The position numbers and the translations under genes are program-made. DNA of 64,000 nt from Novipirellula herctigrandis. Lineage in GTDB: Bacteria; Planctomycetota; Planctomycetia; Pirellulales; Pirellulaceae. Positions 19,366 through 28,663 of this stretch are shown one piece after another. Numbering within the stretch: the stretch's first letter is position 1; each line of letters starts with the position of its first letter. The stretch covers positions 950,453-1,014,452 of the forward strand of contig SJPJ01000001.1 in assembly GCA_007859835.1 (NCBI GenBank). Reading direction: 5' to 3'. The notes beneath the pieces are model-generated. The model ran no database searches. It was not told the DNA's origin and saw only the letters and a list, made by a program, of their open reading frames with translations.

Positions 19366-20062
19366 TCAGCAAACGAAGGATCGAATCCGGCAAAATTGGC
19401 AATCCGTCGTTCGCGATGTCCACGCAGCCACCGATGCGGCAAGCCGCCCAGCCGATTCCGTACACGTCGTGGGCGTTTCAAAATACGTTGACGCTGAAAC
19501 GACGCTTGCCTTGGCCCAAGCCGGTTGTCACGCTCTGGGTGAGAACCGACCACAATTACTTTGGCAGAAAAATGAAGCGGTCACGTTTCCCGCGGATGTG
19601 CGTTGGCATTTGATCGGGCATTTGCAGCGAAACAAGATTCGCCGATCGTTGCCGTTAAGTCCATTGATTCACAGTGTCGATAGCGATCGATTGATGACGG
19701 CAATTGCCGACGAATCAATCCTGCAAAGGCGGACCACGACGGTGTTAGTGGAAGTGAACATCAGTGGCGAAAAAGCAAAGACCGGTTTATCGCCTGAAGC
19801 AGTCGAACATTTGTTGACCCACTTGCCAAGCGAAGGAGTCAACGTCGTTGGTCTAATGGCAATGGCCGGATGGGGAACCGACCAACAAGATGCCAGAGCC
19901 CAATTCGCGCAAACACGCAGCCTTCGCGACGATCTTCAGCAGCGGCTAGGGATCTCACTGCCCGAATTGTCGATGGGAATGAGCGGTGACTTCGCCGCTG
20001 CGATTGCCGAAGGCGCAACGATGGTACGGATCGGTTCAAGATTGTTCGAAGGAGTTAGGTAA
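19346..20062 (+). CDS. YggS/PROSC family pyridoxal-phosphate homeostasis protein
   Basis: The 238-aa product has the single PLP-binding TIM-barrel of this family: VGVSKYVDAET near residue 36 with the Schiff-base lysine, ALGENRPQ near 60, WHLIGHLQRNK near 85, and the phosphate-binding end LSMGMSGDF with VRIGSRLFEG. It keeps PLP and amino-acid pools balanced and is not known to catalyse a reaction. ATG at 19346 and ATG at 19358 are both possible; either overlaps the upstream 631-aa gene (by 20 or 8 nt), so the two are probably translated together. Its last 27 bases overlap the end of the opposing deacetylase-family gene. Confidence 0.88.
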   Translation: MSPTMVDQQTKDRIRQNWQSVVRDVHAATDAASRPADSVHVVGVSKYVDAETTLALAQAGCHALGENRPQLLWQKNEAVTFPADVRWHLIGHLQRNKIRRSLPLSPLIHSVDSDRLMTAIADESILQRRTTTVLVEVNISGEKAKTGLSPEAVEHLLTHLPSEGVNVVGLMAMAGWGTDQQDARAQFAQTRSLRDDLQQRLGISLPELSMGMSGDFAAAIAEGATMVRIGSRLFEGVR

Positions 20063-20980
20063 CCGTTTCAACTCCAACTCGTTTGCCAATGCCGACGTCG
20101 CCAATGCTAACGTCCCCGCGTGAATCTCGATGATATCTTCGACCGAGGGCGCGTAACCACCTGCCATCGTTATCGCAAGCGGAATCGATCGACGTTGGCA
20201 CCAATCAATCACGGTCGCGTCTCGTTTTCGAAGGCCCGCCTTGGTCAGCGACAATCGGCCAAGCCGATCATGTTCGAACGGATCTGCACCGGCCAAGTAG
20301 ATGGCCAAATCAAATGGCCCATTCTTCTCGACGATCGCAAGTGCGTCGGCCAACGCAGCCAAATAATCCTCATCACCGGTCCCGTCTGGCAACCCGACAT
20401 CCAAATCACTAGGCATCTTCCGTAGCGGAAAGTTTTTCACGCCATGCAGTGAGAACGTGAACATTGATGGATCGTTCGCCAATATCGAAGCCGTTCCGTT
20501 CCCTTGGTGAACATCCAAATCGATGATACACGCGCTGCGTATGCCCCCTTCGGCTTGAAGTGTCTTTGCTGCAACGGCGGCGTCGTTGAACACGCAGTAT
20601 CCTTCACCCGCATCGGCAAACGCGTGATGCGTGCCACCGGCCAAATTTGCCGCGATCCCTTCGACCATGGCTGCGCGAGCCGCGGCGATGGTCGCCCCGG
20701 TACTTCGCCGCGACCGCTCGACCATCTTCTCCGACCAAGGAAACCCAATCCGCCGAATCTCGGCAGTGGACAACGAGCCTGATTTGACTCCTTCGACGTA
20801 AGCTACCGTATGACACTGACAAAGCTGGTCGTCGGTCGCCGCAGGCGGCACTAACAGTGGATCGTCGCGATGATGGTCACTGTTCACCACTCGATGGCGC
20901 AGCAAGCGGTATTTTGACATCGGAAATCGATGCCCCTCTGGTAGCGGCAATTCAAAATGGTCGGTGTAGTAGAGATGCAT
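20036..20980 (-). CDS. Histone-deacetylase-family zinc amidohydrolase
   Basis: The 314-aa length fits the bacterial HDAC/acetoin-utilisation class. GGTHHAF near residue 117 supplies the His dyad, DLDVHQGNGT near 152 gives the zinc Asp and His, and AGADPFEHDRLG near 235 gives the third zinc ligand; MAGGYAP near 275 closes the site. All catalytic positions I can name are present, so it should be an active deacetylase on an acetylated small molecule or protein; the substrate is unknown. The 3' end overlaps the YggS-like gene by 27 bases, tail to tail. It is divergent from the Lol-like permease gene across about 150 bases. Confidence 0.88.
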   Translation of the reverse strand: MHLYYTDHFELPLPEGHRFPMSKYRLLRHRVVNSDHHRDDPLLVPPAATDDQLCQCHTVAYVEGVKSGSLSTAEIRRIGFPWSEKMVERSRRSTGATIAAARAAMVEGIAANLAGGTHHAFADAGEGYCVFNDAAVAAKTLQAEGGIRSACIIDLDVHQGNGTASILANDPSMFTFSLHGVKNFPLRKMPSDLDVGLPDGTGDEDYLAALADALAIVEKNGPFDLAIYLAGADPFEHDRLGRLSLTKAGLRKRDATVIDWCQRRSIPLAITMAGGYAPSVEDIIEIHAGTLALATSALANELELKRLPNSFEQS

Positions 20981-21134
20981 AAGTTTTGAAAGATATCAGA
21001 AATCGTCGATTTGCACCTCAAGATCATGCTTTTACGGGGATTAATGGCGTTTACCCCGCCCCGCTCTCTGTTCTACACTCCCAGCACGTCAATTGTCAGG
21101 ACGATTCCCATCTTGCTCCGCCAAAGGAACGGCT

Positions 21135-22724
21135 ATGTATCGTTGGTTGCTCTGCTTCCGTTATTTGCGGACTCGCTACATTGCGCTCGCGTCAATCATC
21201 AGCGTAACGCTTGGCGTCGCTACATTGATCGTTGTCAACAGTGTCATGGCCGGGTTTTCTGCTGAAATGCATGACCGGCTCCACGGTTTGGCGTCTGACA
21301 TCTTGATCGAATGTCACATCAGTGGTGGCATGCCCGACCCAGAACGCCACCTGGAAGAAATCGAATCAGTATGTGGCGATCAAATCGCAGGCTCCTCGGT
21401 CAGCGTTCATGTTCCTAGCATGCTAGGCATCGAATTCAATGGCCAACAAATCGCGCGTCATGTCAACTTAGTTGGCCTCGATCCGGAAACCTACAACACG
21501 GTCAGCCAATTCGGGCAATTCCTGCTGCACCCGGAAAACCAATCGTCCGTCTCGTTTGATCTTCGTGAACAGGGGTTCGCTCCGGACCGCGAAGGTTTCC
21601 CGGCATCGGGTTGGGAATACCGCCGCGCTAAAGCCGGATACGAGAAAGCTCTTGAGCTTGAACGAGAACGAATCGAAGTTCTCAAAGCTAAAGCCAATGC
21701 GGAACTGGCAAAGAAACGGGGCGAAGAACCACCCGCCAACGCTCCGGCCGTCGCTGCGTCGGATGGCCCGACGATCTCGCCGTTCTTCTCACCGGAAATG
21801 CTTGAGGGAACCAACGGTGAAGGCCCCAAGGAATTTGACGCCGCCGTCGATCAGTACCCCGGAATCATCCTGGGGATTTCCACCTGCAGCACCAAACTTC
21901 GAGACGAAGACAACGTCGTTCGCGACCACTACTATTGTCGCCCAGGCGACGATGTTCGCATGATGTTCCCCAACGCATCGGACAACACCAAAGTCATCAA
22001 CCAAAAATTCACCGTCGTCGATTTGTACGAATCGGGGATGAGCGAATACGACAGCACATTCGCGTTTGTCCGACTCGATAAACTGCAAGATTTTCGCGGT
22101 ATGATTGATCCGCAAACGGGGATCCGAAGCGTCACAACGATTCAATTGAAATTGATCGAAGGAGCCAACCTGAACGAGGTTCGCGATATGCTCCGCCGAC
22201 GATTCCCACCGGACGTTTATGCATACAACATCCAAACATGGAAAGACATGCAGGGACCGTTATTGGCCGCCGTCCGACTCGAAACGACGATCCTAAATAT
22301 CCTGCTTTTCTTGATCATCGCTGTAGCGGGTTTCGGAATTTTGGCGACATTCTTCATGATCGTGGTCGAAAAGACGCGTGACATCGGAACGCTCAAAGCA
22401 CTCGGTGCATCGGGCCGCGGCGTCATGAGCATCTTCCTCAGTTATGGACTCTTGCTCGGCTTTGTTGGCAGCGGTGCGGGATTGATTGGTGGATTGCTAT
22501 TCGTTAGCAACATCAACGAAATTGCGGGGGTAATTGAAAAGATCACTGGCCAAGAAGTCTTTGATCCGACCGTCTATTACTTCACCAAAATACCGACGAT
22601 CATTCATCCATTTACCCTTTGCTGGGTGATGGCAGGTGCCGTTGCGATCGCAGCAATGGCCAGTGTGCTGCCAGCCCTTCGTGCCGCTCGGATGCACCCC
22701 GTCAAAGCCCTGCGATTCGAATAA
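21135..22724 (+). CDS. LolC/E-type ABC transporter permease (FtsX superfamily)
   Basis: I start this at ATG 21135 (MYRWLLCFRYLRTRY) because AAAGGAAC lies 7 bases upstream; an in-frame start 14 codons earlier has no such site. The 529-aa protein has TM1 at about 15-40, a large periplasmic domain, and three C-terminal TMs (about 375-402, 425-455, 495-520), the MacB/LolCE layout. FtsX signature text includes KTRDIGTLKALGASG. The periplasmic domain carries an unusual charged, probably coiled-coil insertion at about 170-205 (KALELERERIEVLKAKANAE) followed by a Pro/Ala linker. Its ATPase partner is encoded 28 bases downstream. Lipoprotein release or another envelope extraction role is inferred from the family. 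Confidence 0.85.
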   Translation: MYRWLLCFRYLRTRYIALASIISVTLGVATLIVVNSVMAGFSAEMHDRLHGLASDILIECHISGGMPDPERHLEEIESVCGDQIAGSSVSVHVPSMLGIEFNGQQIARHVNLVGLDPETYNTVSQFGQFLLHPENQSSVSFDLREQGFAPDREGFPASGWEYRRAKAGYEKALELERERIEVLKAKANAELAKKRGEEPPANAPAVAASDGPTISPFFSPEMLEGTNGEGPKEFDAAVDQYPGIILGISTCSTKLRDEDNVVRDHYYCRPGDDVRMMFPNASDNTKVINQKFTVVDLYESGMSEYDSTFAFVRLDKLQDFRGMIDPQTGIRSVTTIQLKLIEGANLNEVRDMLRRRFPPDVYAYNIQTWKDMQGPLLAAVRLETTILNILLFLIIAVAGFGILATFFMIVVEKTRDIGTLKALGASGRGVMSIFLSYGLLLGFVGSGAGLIGGLLFVSNINEIAGVIEKITGQEVFDPTVYYFTKIPTIIHPFTLCWVMAGAVAIAAMASVLPALRAARMHPVKALRFE

Positions 22725-22752
22725 ACCGACCTGCATTAGCTGACTTGAGAAC

Positions 22753-23475
22753 ATGAAAAACGAATTTGTCCTGCAAGCGTGTGGCATCCACAAGAGCTAC
22801 CACAAAGACCGCATCGAAGTTCCCGTTTTACGCGGCGTCGATGTGAATATCACCGCTGGAAAAGTGAACGCACTGGTTGGTCGTTCAGGCAGCGGGAAGA
22901 GCACTCTAATGCATATACTCGCTACGCTAGACACTCCCGACACAGGCGAAGTGATCTTTCAAGGCCAGCGCATCGACAATGCGTCTCGAGCACGCCGGGA
23001 TGCTTACCGAAATCGCGACATCGGGATCATCTTTCAGTTCTATCACTTACTGCCTGAACTCTCGGCAATCGAAAACGTCCTTGCACCGATGATGATCGGG
23101 CAAAGCTTGTGGAACTACTTCCGCAACCGCCGCGAAGCACGACTTCGTGCCGAGGCGATGTTGGACCGAGTCGGATTGCTGCATCGTGCTACTCACCGCC
23201 CAACCGAAATGAGCGGCGGAGAAATGCAACGGGCTGCGATTGCCAGGGCGCTAATGACCGATCCGAAGCTATTGCTTGCCGACGAACCAACCGGAAACCT
23301 CGATACCGATACGGGCGAAACGATCCTCAGCCTGCTCGACCAACTGAGTCGAGAAGAAAATCTTACGATCGTGATGATCACTCACGATGATGCGATCGCC
23401 AAGAGTGCCGACGTGTGCTACCGCATGCAAGACGGACTACTGGAAACGAAAAAACCATCGCGCAACGTGGCGTAA
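22753..23475 (+). CDS. LolD/MacB-type ABC transporter ATP-binding protein
   Basis: This is a 240-aa ATPase with Walker A GRSGSGKST near residue 41, signature MSGGEMQRAAIARAL near 153, Walker B LLLADEPT near 174 and the switch His in VMITHDD near 210. It is close to the LolD/MacB/FtsE group. It sits directly after the LolC/E-type permease gene (28 bases) and should energise it. All nucleotide-site residues are intact. Only one permease gene is present, so the transporter would be a permease homodimer unless a second one lies elsewhere. Confidence 0.9.
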   Translation: MKNEFVLQACGIHKSYHKDRIEVPVLRGVDVNITAGKVNALVGRSGSGKSTLMHILATLDTPDTGEVIFQGQRIDNASRARRDAYRNRDIGIIFQFYHLLPELSAIENVLAPMMIGQSLWNYFRNRREARLRAEAMLDRVGLLHRATHRPTEMSGGEMQRAAIARALMTDPKLLLADEPTGNLDTDTGETILSLLDQLSREENLTIVMITHDDAIAKSADVCYRMQDGLLETKKPSRNVA

Positions 23476-23491
23476 ACGGCACGCCCAACGA

Positions 23492-24436
23492 CTACTGTTG
23501 CTGCTGTTGCGCCGCCCGTTCTTTCTCTCGGTTGCGTAAAAAGTTCTTGTAATCTTCGGTCCGCATCAATAACTCAAAATCGATCAAACCGTAGACCAAC
23601 TTACCGTTGCGTCGCAACAATTCGCCGTTCTTTTTTCGTTGTCGCAGAATGACGTGACTCGGTTTGTTATCCAAGACCATGAAACCCTTTTCTCGCAAGT
23701 CACTAGCAGCTTGCATGGTCACTTCGCCGGCTTCTTCCTTAGTGATCAAGCCTTCCTGGGCACTGACATCGGCATTGATCCCTTTGATCCATGCAAACAG
23801 GTAGACATATTGGCGTTCAAAGTCCAAATCAATCTTGGAATAATTTGAGTCCAAGTTAGCGGCCATTCCCGTTCGGTAACGATCAAACCGCCCTCGTTCA
23901 CGCCCCAGTCGCCATGGTGCGCATTTCCGCGCAGGGCTGAAAATACAAATCGGATGTTTCGTTCGAACTTGCAATTCTTTTCGGCCAAAGTGACCGTTCC
24001 TAAGGTCCACCAACAACCCAAACTCTTGAAACGGATCATTGAACATTGCCCCAGCAACCACCTCGGCCGGCATCTTATCGGGGAAGGTCTTGGCCACTTG
24101 TAGTGGTACTTCTTCGGCAAAACGCGAAAACTTAACGACCAAATCTTGTTTGACTCCGTCTTTGTTTTCCGTTGGAACGCGATAAACCACACCGCTGCCT
24201 TCGACCAACCGCTCTCCCCTCTTCGAATAGGCCTTGGCAGAATACCAATTCTCGGGCTGCAAATTTTCAAGCAACCGCCAACCCAATCGTGTCACATAGA
24301 ATTCATTGCCGTCGTCATCGACAACAAAAACGTAGCGAACGCCATACACCTTGACTTGGCTTTCATTTGGCGCGTCATTAAAGGTAGTCTGCATCGCTTG
24401 GGCGAACGTGATTGGGACAGGCGATTCGTTTTGCAT
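23492..24436 (-). CDS. Divergent protein-kinase-like-fold protein
   Basis: This is a 314-aa cytoplasmic protein. The pattern suggests a reduced kinase fold: GSGVVYRV near residue 82 followed by LVVKFSR with a possible ATP lysine near 100, then PAEVVAGAMF as a candidate alphaC helix. VLDNKPSHVILR near 255 resembles a catalytic loop (D-x-K-P) with His where Asn is usual, and YGLIDFELL near 285 resembles the DFG aspartate. This is closest in style to RIO, aminoglycoside or LPS kinase-like proteins. The tail ends in five Gln. Identification rests on motifs only. The gene lies between two ABC systems, convergent with the LolD-like gene (16 bases between stops). Substrate unknown; it may be a pseudokinase. 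Confidence 0.5.
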   Translation of the reverse strand: MQNESPVPITFAQAMQTTFNDAPNESQVKVYGVRYVFVVDDDGNEFYVTRLGWRLLENLQPENWYSAKAYSKRGERLVEGSGVVYRVPTENKDGVKQDLVVKFSRFAEEVPLQVAKTFPDKMPAEVVAGAMFNDPFQEFGLLVDLRNGHFGRKELQVRTKHPICIFSPARKCAPWRLGRERGRFDRYRTGMAANLDSNYSKIDLDFERQYVYLFAWIKGINADVSAQEGLITKEEAGEVTMQAASDLREKGFMVLDNKPSHVILRQRKKNGELLRRNGKLVYGLIDFELLMRTEDYKNFLRNREKERAAQQQQQ

Positions 24437-24669
24437 AGTAACCGATTTTGGGAAAGAAATAGGTGAACGAGGCGAGCGAACACGAGAGTATTCTCACTCG
24501 ACTGCTTTTCTGTAAGGGGGCATCATCGCCCATCACTTCTGCGTTTGAAATGTAGGCGAACGTGTTGGTGCGTTGTGCACCAATATACAATCGCCTCTTA
24601 CCACGCGAAAGCTCGCTAAATGGCACGCTGCCCCAGAACAAATGGCAGTACGGCACCCGCCATAGGAGA

Positions 24670-26001
24670 CTATTCGTGACGCAATGCTTCGATCGGATTC
24701 ATCCGTGCGGCGCGAATCGCGGGGTACAAACCGCTGATCAATCCAACGGCAACGGCGATCAATACCGCAAGCGGAATCGTCTCGTAAACGATCGAAGGTT
24801 CGGCCTCTCGAATCGCATCAGGAAGCGCCGCGAACTTATCGGGAAAACCGACGCGTATCGAAGCAATCAGCCCGCGATACATCCCCGGCCCAAGGAATCC
24901 GAGAAAGATCCCAAGCGTAGCACCGGCAAAGCTTAACACCAGAGTCTCGACCAAGAATTGTCGAACAATGTCACCGCGTTTGGCACCCAGTGCGCGCCGA
25001 ATCCCGATTTCACGGGTTCGTTCGGTCACACTGGCTAACATGATGTTCATAATCCCAATGCCACCAACGATCAACGAAATACAGGCGATCAAAACACCAA
25101 TCCCCAAGAACATCAATCGCAAATTGCGTGCTTGTTCTAGCAGTTCGAGCGGCACAACCACAGCAATATCGCCGGTTTCTTCGTGCTTAGGCGCAAGCAT
25201 GTATTCAATCATCGCCGCGGTGGTACGGACTTGGTCGACACTTTCAACTTGTAGCGTGATTTGGTTCAATTCCATAATTTCAATTTGGAATTGGCCACTT
25301 CGACGAGTCACAATCGTATCGCCAACGCGGCGACGCAGTGTCTCGATCGGAACGTAAACATCGGCTGAGAAGTCTTGCGAATCGAGCGACCCACCGATTG
25401 CCGCAGACGCATTGCGATGTTCCAAAACGCCGACAATCTTAAAGAAGTCCTGGTTTTCCGGAATGTAGACCCTCTTGCCGAGCGGTTCTTCGTAAGGGAA
25501 AAGTTTTTCGGCGACACCCTCCGAGATAACGCAAACGGTATCTTTTTGGATTGCATCGGCATCACTCAGAAACCGGCCGCCGTTCGGGCGAATTTTGAGT
25601 TGGTTGACCTCGTCATAAAGAGGAGTGCAGCCAACCAAACGCCCGTCAACCAACCGATCGCCATAGGTAAATTGACGTCGAATTTCACGAATCGGTACTG
25701 CTGCAGCAATCGTCGGAACGCTTCCAAGAATCAATTCAAGGTCGCTACGCAGAAGCCCGTATTGGCTGGCGGCCGTTCCCGCTAATTTTTCTTCCGGAGG
25801 TTTTACACTGCGGATAATAATCGTGTTTGCCCCAAGAGATTCAATTTGCTTTTGAACTTGATCGCTTGCGCCTTGGCTAACGGCTGTCAAAACGATCACT
25901 GCCCAAACGCCGATCAAGATACCAAGCATTGTTAAGCATGTGCGCAGCGGATGCAGCGAAAGGCTCTTGATTCCGAGTCGCCAGGTTCTCAACCAAAGCA
26001 T
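24670..26001 (-). CDS. MacB-type ABC transporter permease
   Basis: The 443-aa protein has TM1 at about 22-45 (TCLTMLGILIGVWAVIVLTA), a MacB_PCD periplasmic domain (about 48-265), and three C-terminal TMs (about 295-325, 345-375, 400-430). The cytoplasmic loop ERTREIGIRRALGAKRGDI is the MacB/FtsX coupling helix region. The protein ends AARMNPIEALRHE, a typical end for this family. It is the last gene of a three-gene minus-strand operon with the ATPase and the membrane-fusion protein, the usual MacA-MacB split arrangement. Substrate could be a peptide, lipid or macrolide-like compound; the sequence does not say. Confidence 0.88.
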   Translation of the reverse strand: MLWLRTWRLGIKSLSLHPLRTCLTMLGILIGVWAVIVLTAVSQGASDQVQKQIESLGANTIIIRSVKPPEEKLAGTAASQYGLLRSDLELILGSVPTIAAAVPIREIRRQFTYGDRLVDGRLVGCTPLYDEVNQLKIRPNGGRFLSDADAIQKDTVCVISEGVAEKLFPYEEPLGKRVYIPENQDFFKIVGVLEHRNASAAIGGSLDSQDFSADVYVPIETLRRRVGDTIVTRRSGQFQIEIMELNQITLQVESVDQVRTTAAMIEYMLAPKHEETGDIAVVVPLELLEQARNLRLMFLGIGVLIACISLIVGGIGIMNIMLASVTERTREIGIRRALGAKRGDIVRQFLVETLVLSFAGATLGIFLGFLGPGMYRGLIASIRVGFPDKFAALPDAIREAEPSIVYETIPLAVLIAVAVGLISGLYPAIRAARMNPIEALRHE

Positions 26002-26092
26002 TAGGAAGTGTCTCTATTAAGGAAGGGTAATTTCGTGTTTGGCAAGATGCGGGCCGCCCGTTTCAACAAGCGGCAAACGATGAACGGATGGA

Positions 26093-26911
26093 TCAATTTG
26101 TCTTTGCCAACAACTCTTCGACTGCGAGTCGTTGGGCTTGCCGTGTTTCGTCCCGTCTTTCTTCGCTAACCTTTGCATCGAGTGCCAACATGCCGTCTTT
26201 GAGCCGAATGATTCGTTTTGCTCGATCGGCCAAATCATCTTCGTGAGTGACCATGATGATCGTGCGTCCTTCATTGTTGAACTCGTCGAAAATCTCCAAA
26301 ATTTCGTCGGTCGTGACCGAGTCCAAGTTACCGGTTGGTTCGTCAGCGAGAATAAAATAGGGATCGTTAATCAAACTGCGTGCGATCGCGACACGTTGTT
26401 GCTGGCCGCCCGATAATTGGGCAGGCCGATGGTCGAGCCGGTCTTTCAAACCGACTCGTTCGGCCAATAAGATTGCCCGTTCACGCTCGCTTGAACCGAG
26501 CTTGCCTTGGTAGTACAACGGCACCTCAATATTCTCGACCACGCTCAATTGCTGGATCAAATTATAGGACTGGAATACAAACCCAATCCGTTCGCTGCGA
26601 ATCTCGGCTAATTCGTCATCGGATAACACGCTAATGTCATCGTCACCTAGCATCAGTGATCCAGCGGTTGGCTTGTCCAAACATCCGAGCAAATTCAGAA
26701 GCGTACTTTTGCCGCTCCCAGAAGGCCCCATGATCGCAACATAGTCTCCTTCGGGCACATCAAATGACACGCCGCGCAAAGCGCGAACGGTTTCACTTTT
26801 GAGCACATACTCTTTCTTTAGATCGCGAATCGAAGTCGCCATTCTCGCTGGTGACACCGGCTCCGATGCAAATGGCTGATCGCCCGGTGAATACGCTTCC
26901 TTCGTGCTCAC
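26093..26911 (-). CDS. MacB-type ABC transporter ATP-binding protein
   Basis: The 272-aa protein has Walker [10 protein letters not shown] near residue 62, signature [15 protein letters not shown] near 165 and Walker B FILADEPT near 187, with MVTHEDD near 220. The start codon is GTG at 26911; it overlaps the stop of the upstream membrane-fusion gene by 4 bases (GTGA), so translation is coupled. An N-terminal extension of about 28 residues precedes the ATPase domain, and a C-terminal helical tail of about 30 residues ([14 protein letters not shown]) is longer than in the LolD-like protein. Confidence 0.9.
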   Translation of the reverse strand: MSTKEAYSPGDQPFASEPVSPARMATSIRDLKKEYVLKSETVRALRGVSFDVPEGDYVAIMGPSGSGKSTLLNLLGCLDKPTAGSLMLGDDDISVLSDDELAEIRSERIGFVFQSYNLIQQLSVVENIEVPLYYQGKLGSSERERAILLAERVGLKDRLDHRPAQLSGGQQQRVAIARSLINDPYFILADEPTGNLDSVTTDEILEIFDEFNNEGRTIIMVTHEDDLADRAKRIIRLKDGMLALDAKVSEERRDETRQAQRLAVEELLAKTN

Positions 26912-28656
26912 TGTGGGCCTCCGCCACTATTACGCCCAGCACCACCGCCTCCGGGACCTCCTGCGCCACTACCTCCGGGACGTCCTGCGCCTCCGCCTCC
27001 GGGACGTCCTGCGCCACTACCTTCGGGAGGTCTACCGCCTCCGGGACGCGCAGCACCTCCGGCGCCACTAGCTCCGGGACGCCCACCGCCTGAAACGCCG
27101 GGATTCGAGCGGCCATCCACTGGGCCTTGCACGTTCGAAGCCCCGTTGTCTGCACCGGCTTCTATTCCCCGTTTTGCAGCCTCGGCGGCGCGATCGCGTG
27201 CGATTTCCAACATGTCGCTCGTGTCGGCTATATCGAGCGTCGGCAAATCCATTAAATTCAGATGAGACCGAAGGTTCAAAATCACTGTCTCTCCCTCTTC
27301 AACTCCCTCGGAGATGCAGGCCATTTTATCGTTCGTCGCTCGCATTTCGACCTCACGAGTCTCGAACTGCTGCGGCCCCTTTTGCACCAACGCGAACATT
27401 TGTCCGCCATGCTCGTACAAACCTTGGATCGGCATTTGGACGGCGTCTTTGATTTGCTCGACAAAGATCTGGACCTCGGCCGTCATCCCCGTTCGAATCT
27501 CTTCGGGCGGGTCAATGATCTCAACCAAAACGGCGTATTCTTTGATCGACGAGCTGAACCAACTTCCCGGTTCCGCATAGCGGTTGACCTTAATGACCGC
27601 TCCATTGACTATCATCCCCGCAATGGCGCCAATTTGAATTTTCGCTGGCATGCCTGATTGGATCAGCGTGATTCGGGACTCGTTCACTTTGCAATTGACT
27701 TGCATCCGAGTGGGGTCGGGCAAACGAATAATCGCTTGTCGTTCGCGGACTTGCGCCCCTGCTTCAACAACAAATTCGGAATTTCCACCGCGACTACTAT
27801 ATCGATTCGCATAAACGACGACGCCGTCGGCGGGCGCGTAAATCATGCACTTATCGACTTGGTCTTGGCTTTCGGCATAGTCTTGGCTTTCTTCTTGCAA
27901 TTCACTGTCGCGCGCCGACAAAGCTGCCTTAGCCGCATCGATGTCACTGTCGTATTGGACCAACATTTTCTTTTTGGTCAATTCTTGTAGCACGCGAAGC
28001 CGACCAATATGAGATTCGAGACGGTTATTTGCGTTGGCCACCGCGTATTTATCGGCGTCCAATTGCAACGATTTGACGAGCCCCTTGGCTACAAGCCGTT
28101 CGCTACTTTGAAGCGCCAATTGAGCTTTGCGAAGATCTTGTTCCGCAATCGCAATTTCACTTTCGATCGCTTTTTTTTCTGTTTCGAAAACACCTTCAAC
28201 GTATTCTTGACGCGAGATTTTTGCCTGTTCCAAATTCGCCTTCGCGCTGGCAGCATTCGACTCGGCCGTAATCACCTCAAGCCTGTCTTCTTTCATCTCC
28301 AACACACGCTCTGACGAGTCAAGTTCGACTAACTTGTCTCCCTCCTTGACGCGAGTCCCTTCGTCGATCACCCAGAGAATCGGAGTGCCACCGCCTCCGC
28401 GAGCTTCCACTTCGCAGAGGACCTCGATATTGCTGCTGCTTTCGATTTCCCCCTGCTCGAGAACGATATGGTCGAACGAACCACGCGTGACTTCGCCTTG
28501 GATCAGGTCAGCTTGCGAAACACCGTCTTCCGCGTTGAATACATACGAATACCCAAACCACCCCGCGGTAGCTGCAACAACTAAGACGACCAATAAGCCG
28601 ATCATCAGTCCCCCACGCCGAGGCCGGCCGGGAACAGAATAGAAAGATAGATTCAT
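26908..28656 (-). CDS. MacA/HlyD-type membrane fusion protein with Gly/Pro-rich tail
   Basis: I start this at ATG 28656 (MNLSFYSVPGRPRRGG); the frame is open 17 codons further but that part looks non-coding. The 582-aa protein has an inner-membrane anchor at about 18-36 (IGLLVVLVVAATAGWFG), a biotinyl-lipoyl-like half near 60-110, a coiled coil at about 115-260 and a beta-barrel half ending around 450. The last 100 or so residues are a repetitive Gly/Arg/Pro/Ala segment (GRPGG, GAGRPGG), unusual for this family. It links the MacB-type pump to the envelope or an outer-membrane channel. A G-rich run on the opposite strand lies 8 bases before its start codon. Its stop overlaps the ATPase start. 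Confidence 0.85.
   Translation of the reverse strand: MNLSFYSVPGRPRRGGLMIGLLVVLVVAATAGWFGYSYVFNAEDGVSQADLIQGEVTRGSFDHIVLEQGEIESSSNIEVLCEVEARGGGGTPILWVIDEGTRVKEGDKLVELDSSERVLEMKEDRLEVITAESNAASAKANLEQAKISRQEYVEGVFETEKKAIESEIAIAEQDLRKAQLALQSSERLVAKGLVKSLQLDADKYAVANANNRLESHIGRLRVLQELTKKKMLVQYDSDIDAAKAALSARDSELQEESQDYAESQDQVDKCMIYAPADGVVVYANRYSSRGGNSEFVVEAGAQVRERQAIIRLPDPTRMQVNCKVNESRITLIQSGMPAKIQIGAIAGMIVNGAVIKVNRYAEPGSWFSSSIKEYAVLVEIIDPPEEIRTGMTAEVQIFVEQIKDAVQMPIQGLYEHGGQMFALVQKGPQQFETREVEMRATNDKMACISEGVEEGETVILNLRSHLNLMDLPTLDIADTSDMLEIARDRAAEAAKRGIEAGADNGASNVQGPVDGRSNPGVSGGGRPGASGAGGAARPGGGRPPEGSGAGRPGGGGAGRPGGSGAGGPGGGGAGRNSGGGPQ
26938..27090 (-). repeat. Low-complexity repeats encoding the Gly/Pro-rich tail
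   Basis: Degenerate tandem copies of CTCCGGGACGTCCTGCGCC-type units (plus strand) encode GAGRPGG-like repeats at the C-terminus of the membrane fusion protein. Such units vary in copy number between strains. Confidence 0.6.
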
Positions 28657-28663
28657 TTTTTTA

